Notes under the pieces: generated by a model
The model's database searches: none
What the model was told of the DNA's origin: nothing
What the model saw: only the letters and a program-made list of their open reading frames with translations
Source of the DNA: Stentor coeruleus
Taxonomy: Eukaryota > Ciliophora > Heterotrichea > Heterotrichida > Stentoridae
Reading direction: 5' to 3'
Assembly (NCBI GenBank): GCA_001970955.1
Contig: MPUH01000818.1
Coordinates: forward strand, 1-33,350
Length of the DNA stretch: 33,350 nt
In this document: positions 17,669 through 25,490 of the stretch, in pieces
How positions within the stretch are numbered: position 1 is the first letter of the stretch
Layout of the letters: each line of letters opens with the position of its first letter
Made by a program: the position numbers and the translations under genes

Positions 17669-19567
17669 CTAAGGCTTATTTCGCATCAAGCCAAAACTTG
17701 CAATTTTTGACTCTTTCTTAATCCCTACAACACCATCTCCCTCTTTTCCTTTTTTATCTTCTTCATCGCCTAAATTCTTCTGCGAAACTATGCCAACTTT
17801 TGTACCTCTTCTTTCAGTTCCTTCTCTCTTTTTATTTTCTTCAGTATTAACTCTTAAACTTAATGATTTCTGTAGAACTTTTTCACTCCCAGACTGTATT
17901 TTCGTATCTAAAATCTTCTTTTCAGCTTCATTTGTTGAAGTTTTTTTCATCCCAATATTCGATTCTTTCTTTGGACTTACTTTGACTTCTTCTTTATTAG
18001 CTAAAATTACAGGGGATTTCGGTTCTTTTAATAAAGATTTTTTAGTTTCGATTCCAGTTGGAGACTTCATTTTACTTTCTATATTTGCAGTTTTTAGAGA
18101 CTCTTTATTTACGTCAATTGTAGGTTTATTTTGAGTAATTTTTGAATCTTTTTTTAAACTGATTCGTGACAATCTTTGGTCTTTTTGAATTTTTGACGAG
18201 GCTAGTTCGGGTTTTTTATCAAGTTCGCCGAGGATTTTGTTGATATCTTCAGATGTTTCACTGATTTTATCAAAGTATTCTGAAGGTTGCAGTGGAGATA
18301 ATAGTGAATCTTCGTTTAGAGAAAAAGAAATACTGTCATTTGATATGCTGAAATCTACTAGGTTATCTTCAGGCATTTTAGTTGGTGATTTTGATTGAAG
18401 ATCTGATGATATAGGTGGGTTTTCAAGTTTAGGTTGACTTTCTATATCTAGTTTATTTTCTTGAGATTTTTCTAATAAATTCTCGTCTTCTACACTGTTT
18501 CCACTTGTCGCAACACCTTCAGTTTTCTCTTTTTCATTATCTTCAATAATTTTATCTTCTATTTTTAATTCAGTATCACTTTTTTCTATAGCTAAAACTT
18601 CTACTGGTTTGATTTTTTCCTCTTTTTTATCACTATTTTCTTGTTTCTCCACAACATTCTCATCTAAACTAACTTTTTCCTCACTATTCTCTTGTTTCTC
18701 CACAATATTCTCATCTAAACTAATTTTTTCCTCACTATTCTCTTGTTTCTCTACAACATTCTCATCTAAACTAACTTTTTCCTCAAAACCTTGCCTTTTT
18801 TCTTCTACCACACAATCCTTTCCTTTAATATTTTCACCTTTACTTTCTTCTATTTGATATTTTTCTTCTATTTCTACTAGGTACTGATTTTTAACAATTG
18901 AATCCTCTGATGATTCCAAATCTTCAACATTTCTATCAATTTTCTTATATCCAGTTTCTTCAAAGTTAATATTTTCGCTTTTATAATCTAAATTTTTCAA
19001 ACCAAAAAACATTTTTATCCTTAGCTCCTTTGCAGAAATCTCGCTTTCGCATATTTTTCTTTTTATTTCATTCAACGATAGCTTCGATAGTTCAGTTATA
19101 TAAGCATCAGCTACAGCTTTTAATGAAGTTATATATTTGAAAACTCCAGGGCCAAGTCCTTCCAAATTATTAGGGATAACTTCTAATGCTGTATTTAAAA
19201 GTTCTTGCACAGCTGCTAGACAAGACCTTTTATCATCAGATAAAACATATGTTTTTTTTGGGACATCGGTGATTTCGCACAGTAATATAAACAAGTATCT
19301 CAATTGAACGTTATCAAGGCACTTTTTTCTTAACAGATTCTCGAAGAATTTCCCAGTCGGGCTGTTTGGGAGAACTTTATAAAGATCGCATAGGTTGGAT
19401 AGGTGAAGGATATCGAAATTAAAATCGATTTTATGGGTTTGCATCATCAACTCGTCTAGCTTTTTATGAGAAAACATTAACTTTTTTTCGGCGAGCTGGA
19501 TTTCACGCTCTTCTACAGGCAGCTCGGAGTTTCCGAGGTTACGGATATTTGAAGTACAGCAGCCCAT
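17669..19567 (-). CDS. Predicted N-myristoylated, Glu/Lys-rich repeat protein
   Basis: A 632-residue protein starting MGCCTS, a textbook dual-acylation signal: Gly2 and Ser6 for myristoylation, Cys3 and Cys4 for palmitoylation. The first 195 residues are a compact helical domain that I cannot assign (hydrophobic core segments at 85-100 and 142-165). The remainder is highly charged and probably disordered, rich in Glu, Lys and Ser. A 17-residue unit (EEKVSLDENVVEKQENS) occurs three times in tandem at residues 262-312. The C-terminal third is basic with many SP and SL sites. A membrane-tethered scaffold or signalling adaptor is a reasonable guess. Ends in TAG, 172 bases from the convergent importin-like gene. 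Confidence 0.75.
   Translation of the reverse strand: MGCCTSNIRNLGNSELPVEEREIQLAEKKLMFSHKKLDELMMQTHKIDFNFDILHLSNLCDLYKVLPNSPTGKFFENLLRKKCLDNVQLRYLFILLCEITDVPKKTYVLSDDKRSCLAAVQELLNTALEVIPNNLEGLGPGVFKYITSLKAVADAYITELSKLSLNEIKRKICESEISAKELRIKMFFGLKNLDYKSENINFEETGYKKIDRNVEDLESSEDSIVKNQYLVEIEEKYQIEESKGENIKGKDCVVEEKRQGFEEKVSLDENVVEKQENSEEKISLDENIVEKQENSEEKVSLDENVVEKQENSDKKEEKIKPVEVLAIEKSDTELKIEDKIIEDNEKEKTEGVATSGNSVEDENLLEKSQENKLDIESQPKLENPPISSDLQSKSPTKMPEDNLVDFSISNDSISFSLNEDSLLSPLQPSEYFDKISETSEDINKILGELDKKPELASSKIQKDQRLSRISLKKDSKITQNKPTIDVNKESLKTANIESKMKSPTGIETKKSLLKEPKSPVILANKEEVKVSPKKESNIGMKKTSTNEAEKKILDTKIQSGSEKVLQKSLSLRVNTEENKKREGTERRGTKVGIVSQKNLGDEEDKKGKEGDGVVGIKKESKIASFGLMRNKP
18632..18784 (-). 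repeat. 51-nt coding tandem repeat, three copies
   Basis: Three consecutive 51-base units encode the 17-residue repeat of the acylated protein. Units 1 and 3 give the same peptide, and unit 2 differs only by Val to Ile changes, so the expansion looks recent or is being homogenised. Confidence 0.85.
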
Positions 19568-20626
19568 TTAATTATCAATAATATGGAATCCTGATTTTAA
19601 ATTTGTGGCTTGTTGTAGATTTTTTAGTATATGTTGTGGCTTTAGCTAAAGTGAAATATCGCTTCAAGCATATAAAATCTATATAAAAATGTAAGTTTAA
19701 CTTAGTCATCCATTTAAATCTAGAAAAAATCAGCATCTCCCTCTTAACCCAAATCAAAAAATTCTAAACTTGTAAATTTATTGTCCTAAAAGTCACAGTC
19801 CAATTCCTAAAAAAAAAAATATTATCCTATATCTTAGATACTGATAAAAACCCTTTTTTCACCAACTCAATTTATTTGATATTCTTGATCTGGCAGGCAA
19901 AAAAAAAAATCTAACTTCAGATAATCTTTCACAATCCCTATCATCCTTACCTATCATTTTATTTCCATTTGTCATAACTACCCTTTCGAAAATACACAAA
20001 AATGAATCTTATAAATTTTAGGCTCTTTAATCAATATAGAATTCTTCTTACCTTCCAACAAAAACAATATCGGATTCTATTATTATTCTCATCATTCCAA
20101 ACTATCAGCTTATCTTTACATTTCCCAATCGTCTAAAGTCATCTCCTAACAACATATTTTTCACATTTAATGTTAAATATGATACCATTTTCTTTTGATT
20201 AGTCCCAAGCTTATTTTCTCATCAAGCTCTTTATGCGAAGATCCCAATACTTATTTTTCCTCTCAAAACTAACTTTTAAATCCATCAACTCATAATTTCT
20301 AAAGTTCAAGTTTTTTCCCTAATTTCAACTATAACAGAATTTATCCTTTCAGAGAGAAATCCTAACTTATATCTTTAAAATCTATCTCAGCTACAGTCAT
20401 TTTATCCAACATATTTGGTAAATTTATGCCATTAATACCTCTTATTAATTTACAAACTCCATATCCTTTATCATGCTTTCCTGTACTTTAACTATTTCTT
20501 ATATCATAAAAAACTAAAAAAAAAACCAATAAAATATTTCCCATTTAATCTCTATACAAAAGCCTTATAATTACTTCAAAAGAATTTATATTCATTTTGT
20601 TTAGTACTAAAAAAAAATACTTATTC
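19568..20626. other. Long intergenic region with extreme C/G skew
   Basis: About 1.06 kb. The first 90 bases are G-rich on the + strand (upstream of the acylated-protein gene). From about 19700 to 20626 the + strand is C-rich with almost no G (20461-20580: 23 C, 3 G), the pattern found downstream of other genes but unusually long here. No frame, RNA gene or repeat explains it. A long 3' UTR of ABCE1 or a non-coding transcript is possible. Confidence 0.5.
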
Positions 20627-22429
20627 CTATTCATCTAATGTGAAATATCTTCCTGTTTGCTTTTGTTCTCTATCTTTAACTGACTCCAATTTATTGATTC
20701 TAGGTCTAAAGTTGCTTGGGTCTCTACGGAAAGTTATATTAAGCATACTAAGAAAACGGTTCATCCCACTAAGTAAACCTTCTGGACTACGGGCAACACA
20801 ATCAACAGAAGGAGTTCCATCATAAACCACAACTTTATCAGCTAAATAAGTGGCCATAATAAAGTCATGTTCTACAATAAAAGCTGTTTTTTTATTGTTT
20901 AAAATGAATCTTTTAAGAACTCTTGCTGTTATTATACGTTGTTCAGAGTCAAGATATGCTGATGGTTCATCAATTAGATAAATATCTGCTGGTTTTCCTA
21001 AAGTCATTGCTATAGCTACACGTTGAAGTTCCCCTCCACTTAATTGTTTGACTTCATTATCAATTATTTCTTCGATTTTCAAAGGTTTCATTACATCTGA
21101 TTGGAATTGAGGACTATTCATAGATTCTCTGATTTTCTTATGGAATAAACCACGAACAGTACCTTGGAATGTTGCTGTGATAACCTGGGGTTTATATGAA
21201 ACTGAGAGTTCTGGAACTTTAGAACCTTCGTCTGGGGCTAGTTTTCCAGCAAGCATTTTAATAAAAGTGGTTTTGCCGGTACCGTTTTGCCCAAGCATGA
21301 CGATGATTTCTGAATTACTAAATGCCCCAGGCTCAATACTCAGCTTAAACCCTTGAAAAGTTTTAGTCATACCCTCATAGTTATAATGTGCAGTCTTTGA
21401 AAGTAACGCAAACTCATCAACAGCATCAGAGATGTTAAATACAAGTTCAAATTCCCTAAACCTCAAGTTTTCTGTAGGAATAAACCCAGCAAGGAAAACA
21501 TTAATCCCTTCTCTAACACTAAAAGGCATTGTAACAACCCCATAAATCGCAGGTTCTCCCCAAAGACAGCAAATAAAATCGCTTAAATAATCCAAAATAG
21601 CTAAATCATGCTCAACACAAACCACATAATTTTCTGAACCTAATAAATTTCTAATAGCTGTAGCTGCTTTCATCCTTTGTTGTACATCTAAATAACTACT
21701 AGGTTCATCAAACATATAAACATCATTTCTCTGTATAGCTACAACACATATAGCAAATCTTTGTAATTCTCCTCCAGATAACACAGCGATTTCTTTATTC
21801 AATAATGGCTGCATATCTAAAATATTAATCATATCATTAAGTATTCCTTTCTGATCTTTTGATCTTAATACATCAATAACAATTCCTCTTACTGCTTTAG
21901 GTATATAATCCACATATTGAGGTTTTATTGCAGTCTTAAGATGTTCTTCAAGTATTCTTGTAAAGAAATTCTGTAGTTCAGACCCTCGGAAATATACTAA
22001 AATTTCAGCCCAATCAGGAGGATCAGCAAAGCGCCCAAGGTTAGGTTTTAGCTTACCTGAGAGGATTTTTAAAGCTGTGGATTTCCCTGTTCCATTAGAT
22101 CCTACTAAGCCGAGGACTTCACCATTTCTAGGCATAGGCAAACGATGAAGTTTGAAAGTATTTTGTCCATAACGATGAGTTGTCTCTTTTTCTAAGTCTT
22201 TAGGTAAGTTTATAATGTGTATTGCCCCAAAAGGACAACGTTTGACACAAATACCACAACCAATACATAAGCCTTCGTTGATCTGAGCAATTTTTGCTTG
22301 TTTTGCTACTTCGATGCATAACTTCCCAGACTTGTTTAGAGGACATACTTTTTTACACTCTAAGGCACACTTATCAGGACGGCATTTATCTTTGTTGATT
22401 ATACCTATCCTTGTAAGAGTATCCACCAT
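20627..22429 (-). CDS. ABCE1: ABCE1/Rli1 ribosome-recycling ATPase
   Basis: A 600-residue, essentially full-length ABCE1. Two [4Fe-4S] clusters are ligated by C16, C21, C25, C29 and C55, C58, C61, C65. Nucleotide-binding domain 1 has Walker A GSNGTGKS (110-117), signature LSGGE (218-222), Walker B with DEPSSYLD (from 241) and switch H274. Domain 2 has GQNGTGKT (380-387), LSGGE (463-467), DEPSAYLD (from 487) and H521. The hinge segments between the domains are also conserved. ABCE1 splits post-termination ribosomes with eRF1 or Pelota and is essential in eukaryotes. No insertions or introns are seen over the whole length, which makes this gene a good control for the standard code: all Trp codons are TGG and no in-frame TGA occurs. 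Ends in TAG. Confidence 0.98.
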   Translation of the reverse strand: MVDTLTRIGIINKDKCRPDKCALECKKVCPLNKSGKLCIEVAKQAKIAQINEGLCIGCGICVKRCPFGAIHIINLPKDLEKETTHRYGQNTFKLHRLPMPRNGEVLGLVGSNGTGKSTALKILSGKLKPNLGRFADPPDWAEILVYFRGSELQNFFTRILEEHLKTAIKPQYVDYIPKAVRGIVIDVLRSKDQKGILNDMINILDMQPLLNKEIAVLSGGELQRFAICVVAIQRNDVYMFDEPSSYLDVQQRMKAATAIRNLLGSENYVVCVEHDLAILDYLSDFICCLWGEPAIYGVVTMPFSVREGINVFLAGFIPTENLRFREFELVFNISDAVDEFALLSKTAHYNYEGMTKTFQGFKLSIEPGAFSNSEIIVMLGQNGTGKTTFIKMLAGKLAPDEGSKVPELSVSYKPQVITATFQGTVRGLFHKKIRESMNSPQFQSDVMKPLKIEEIIDNEVKQLSGGELQRVAIAMTLGKPADIYLIDEPSAYLDSEQRIITARVLKRFILNNKKTAFIVEHDFIMATYLADKVVVYDGTPSVDCVARSPEGLLSGMNRFLSMLNITFRRDPSNFRPRINKLESVKDREQKQTGRYFTLDE

Positions 22430-22866
22430 TATTTATAAACATTTTTTCTATCAAGCTTTTTGGAAATTTTTATAAAGGTAAGTTTATTAGGATGAATTGA
22501 AGAAAAGATTAAAGTTGGAGATTAAGATGAAGAATGTGTTGTAAGATAAGGATGTGAATAGAGGAAAATATTTTGGGTTTTATTGATGATTTTGTTGTGG
22601 TAAAGGCTTTTGGAGATTTTTTAGGATAAGATGAGGTTTTAATATAAAATTTATTTAGATTTTTTATTATGTGAGATTAGTTATTGGATTTAAATAATGT
22701 TATTTTAAAAATTTANAGGATGTGAATAGAGGAAAATATTTTGGGTTTTATTGATGATTTTGTTGTGGTAAAGGCTTTTGGAGATTTTTTAGGATAAGAA
22801 ATATTATGTTGTATGAAAGATAAAAAACAAAATGTATATATATCATAATAAATATAAAAAAAGGAC
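22430..22866. other. Intergenic region with an assembly join
   Basis: 437 bases between ABCE1 and the DYRK gene. The first 200 bases are strongly G-rich on the + strand (upstream of ABCE1). The rest contains the N-flanked repeat listed separately and no gene. Confidence 0.55.
22549..22799. repeat. 83-bp direct repeat beside an N (assembly join)
   Basis: Bases 22549-22631 recur exactly at 22717-22799, immediately after the N at 22716. The 84 bases between the first copy and the N are unique. As with the repeat at 5.4 kb, this most likely marks an unmerged contig overlap, with the intervening bases being one contig's ragged end. Confidence 0.8.
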
Positions 22867-24501
22867 CTAACTACCATCTCCTTTTGAAACTGCTGAGGAC
22901 TTATTTTTCATGTTATGTCCTCTTAAGCTTTCTATAATAAACTCATGGGCAAATGCTTCCTCCGGGACCATTCTTTTTTCTGGATCCCACTCAAAGCATT
23001 TATCTAAAAAGTCTAAAAAAGCTTCATCATTGCTTTTACACTTTTCCAACAATGTCCTTGTCCCTGGGTGCCTTTTTTTCCCCCTACTATTTGCAACAAT
23101 CTTAGGATGATTTCCATCAAAAAACAATTTCTTCCTAGTCGACTTATCTAATACCTCTTTCGGTGGGATACCTCTAACTTCCATAATACAAAGCAATTGT
23201 TCAGCTTCAGATTCACCAGGAAACAAAGGATAACCACTATAAATCTCAGCAAGAATACAACCTAATGACCACATATCAATAGCACAAGTATAATCAATAC
23301 CCAAAATAATCTCAGGAGCTCTATAAAATCTACTTTGTATATAAGTATACAATTTCTCATCAATAAAACATGATGACCCAAAATCAATAACTTTAATTCC
23401 AGATTTGTTTGGGTCTTTAAGTAATATATTTTCTGGTTTTAAATCACAATGAATTATCGAATATTCTTTCATATAAACTAAGCATGTGACTATCTGTACA
23501 GCAAACCTTCTTACTAAAGATAGTGAAAAGCCTTGAAAGTTGTTAGTTTTCAATAATTCATATAAATTCATACTTAATAACTCAAAAGTTATACAGATAT
23601 GCTTACGGAAAACAAAATATTCAAACATTTTGATTGTGTGGAATTGGTCTTCAGGATCTTGAGCCTTAAGTTGTGCAAGAACTTTCACTTCAACTTTGCC
23701 TTGTCTATGAAATCGTTTTTGGTTTCTTATGATTTTCAATGCGACAAAAGATTTAGTCTTATGATCAAAGCATTTAACAACTTGGCCAAAACTTCCTTTC
23801 CCAAGTATTTGCCCTATTTCATATCTATAAGCAATATGATCAGTAGTAACTAGTTTATAATCATTCCTCTCATCATCATATCCATAATTAGTATCATTTG
23901 TATCACCTTTAATCTTAAGACTTTTCATCCCAAGATAATATATTTCAGAATAATCAAGAATTTCCATTTGTTCATACTTTGTCATATACCCTAAGAACTG
24001 TTTAAATATCTGAGGAACTTTCAAAGGCAACTGTTGAGTTGCTAATAATGTATCAGGATCTTGAGTATTTCGAGATGTAGATTTTCTTCTTGAAATACTA
24101 TTTCTTATTGGCCTTGAAAGCTTAAAATCTTCTTTAAGCTTAATAAATTCAATTCCATCAGTTAGACCTATTTGTGAATGAGGTGTCCCTTGACTTGTAA
24201 AAATTTGTGTGCGGTTCAAACTTCCGTTAAGCTTTGTAGATGTGTTTATTGAAGTGTTTATTGATGAGTTAAGGGAAAATTTGTCGCTTAATACTGGGAA
24301 ACAGTTTTCTATTTTCCTTTTGGAGGAAGTTGGCTGTTTAGAAGAATTTGAGTCATTTTGTCCTGAAGATCGCATTAAAGCTGATGTACCGAGTTTGGAT
24401 TTTATTGGGTTGATGGTAATGGTTTTTTTCTTACCGGTTTTGCTCCCGATCGGACGGAATTTGATTATTTTGAAGCGTGGAGAAGCTTTTGGACCATTCA
24501 T
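22867..24501 (-). CDS. Class II DYRK protein kinase
   Basis: A 544-residue kinase. Residues 1-150 are Ser/Lys/Arg-rich and disordered, with a patch of SISRRKS sites. The DYRK-homology box precedes the kinase domain (GYDDERNDYK, 207-216), marking the DYRK2/3/4/Pom1 class. The kinase domain has glycine loop GKGSFG (234-239), VALK lysine 256, HCDLKPEN (351-358), DFG 373-375 and activation loop YTYIQSRFYRAPE with the YxY pair at 385/387. DYRKs phosphorylate that second Tyr on themselves during folding and then act on Ser/Thr. All catalytic residues are present, so the enzyme should be active. Roles in growth control, polarity and cytokinesis are known for class II members elsewhere. ATG at 24499-24501, ends in TAG. 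Confidence 0.95.
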   Translation of the reverse strand: MNGPKASPRFKIIKFRPIGSKTGKKKTITINPIKSKLGTSALMRSSGQNDSNSSKQPTSSKRKIENCFPVLSDKFSLNSSINTSINTSTKLNGSLNRTQIFTSQGTPHSQIGLTDGIEFIKLKEDFKLSRPIRNSISRRKSTSRNTQDPDTLLATQQLPLKVPQIFKQFLGYMTKYEQMEILDYSEIYYLGMKSLKIKGDTNDTNYGYDDERNDYKLVTTDHIAYRYEIGQILGKGSFGQVVKCFDHKTKSFVALKIIRNQKRFHRQGKVEVKVLAQLKAQDPEDQFHTIKMFEYFVFRKHICITFELLSMNLYELLKTNNFQGFSLSLVRRFAVQIVTCLVYMKEYSIIHCDLKPENILLKDPNKSGIKVIDFGSSCFIDEKLYTYIQSRFYRAPEIILGIDYTCAIDMWSLGCILAEIYSGYPLFPGESEAEQLLCIMEVRGIPPKEVLDKSTRKKLFFDGNHPKIVANSRGKKRHPGTRTLLEKCKSNDEAFLDFLDKCFEWDPEKRMVPEEAFAHEFIIESLRGHNMKNKSSAVSKGDGS

Positions 24502-24719
24502 AGTAATTTATAGCTATGAATGAAGGAGGTTTATAAGAGATGTGGATTGTATAAGAGATGATTAGATGATTTTGATTTTTTTGAGGTTTGGATATAGGAG
24601 ATGTTAAATAGATGAGGAGTTTTGATTTTTTTTTAAGGGAGGAAAATAATTTTTGTTATAAGTATTTATTAATAAATTTTCTTAATATGATTATTGGATT
24701 ATAAAATTTAGAATGGATT

Positions 24720-24971
24720 ATGTTAGATTCTTATGCTGAAAATATGTTAAGAAATACACAAGAACTTCAAGATATGCTTTAAAAAGTTAGGCTTTAAAAG
24801 GAAAAATAATATAAACTTAAGATATTTCAGTTATACTCACCTTCAAAAAAGAAACTCTAAGAATTACTTGAAAAAGTTAATGAACATATTTTTAAAGATA
24901 AACAAGTGGTACATCATCATGAGACAGCTAAAAGAAAGAGGTCGTAGGGCTCTCAAACTTAGACCGGATGA
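24720..24971 (+). pseudogene. Coiled-coil-like frame interrupted only by TAA/TAG
   Basis: From the ATG at 24720 one frame runs 83 codons to a TGA at 24969. It contains four TAA (24780, 24795, 24807, 24858) and two TAG (24945, 24960), with no frameshift. Between them the residues look like a coiled coil with a basic end: MLRNTQELQDML, SPSKKKL, ELLEKVNEHIFKDKQ, HHHETAKRKRS. If TAA and TAG stood for Gln, as in other ciliate lineages, it would be one continuous Gln-rich peptide. All good genes here end in TAA or TAG, so in this genome the frame is dead. The simplest call is a decayed gene; chance in AT-rich DNA is also possible. Family unknown. Confidence 0.35.
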
Positions 24972-25086
24972 GGTTATAATCCCACAAACCTAACTATCTT
25001 CTATTTTAGCTTTATGTTGAATTCGATTTAGATATAATAATTTTATGATGATATAGGAAAATAAGAAATATAGTTAGTATAAAGAA

Positions 25087-25329
25087 ATGGGAAATAAGAT
25101 AGATAATTTTTCTTGCTGGATTGCTAAGGTTTTTTCTAGTACGATGATCTATCTATTCAATTCAAATAAAAACCACTTTGAAGCTTTAATTCCTAAAAAT
25201 GCACAAAAAATCACAAAATTCTTAAGTTATCTTCAGAAAAACCAAAACTATTGATGCTACAAATATAAAAATCTTTCTCTGAAAGCATTTTGCTATAAAT
25301 TTCCAAAAGATGGTACAGAAAAATTATAA
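25087..25329 (+). pseudogene. Possible broken small gene with in-frame TGA
   Basis: An ATG at 25087 opens a 55-codon frame (MGNKIDNFSCWIAKVF, later HFEALIPKNAQKITKFLSYLQ) that ends in TGA at 25252. The same frame then stays open and protein-like for 24 more codons (YKNLSLKAF, FPKDGTEKL) to a TAA at 25327. A short standard-code gene with 55 residues is possible, but a decayed longer gene seems likelier. No family is recognised. Confidence 0.3.
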
Positions 25330-25490
25330 AAAATAAGCCGAAAAGAAGATTTAAGCTGACACTTCACATCTTCCAACAGAATATTCTAGCCATTGCAAAT
25401 ATTTACTCAAATTTAAAAATCATTTTATATCGTTGAAGTATTAATAATTAATATCTTTCTCAATGCAATCCATAACAATTACTATAAATT

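Larger units (their letters stand above)
24502..25490. other. Intergenic region with two anomalous reading frames
   Basis: 989 bases between the DYRK and carboxypeptidase genes. The first 160 bases are G-rich on the + strand (upstream of DYRK). The middle, 24720-25330, carries two + strand stretches that read like protein but are interrupted (separate entries). The last 100 bases are AT-rich. No tRNA was found. Confidence 0.55.

Noticed and set aside
18609..18857. Ser/Phe-rich + strand frame with repeats
   Set aside because: It is the antisense shadow of the 51-nt repeats in the acylated-protein gene.
19001..19020. GTTTGAAAAATTTAG on the minus strand as a third 15-nt intron
   Set aside because: It lacks the GTA start and T-rich body of the two good introns, carries no in-frame stop, and the frame is coherent with it included.
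19575..19757. 60-residue minus-strand frame upstream of the acylated-protein gene
   Set aside because: Ends just before the ATG in a different context, with AT-rich low-complexity residues; more likely leader DNA than a gene.
24900..25000. A possible tRNA around GAGGTTATAATCCCAC
   Set aside because: It resembles a B box, but the T-stem does not pair and no D arm or acceptor stem can be formed.
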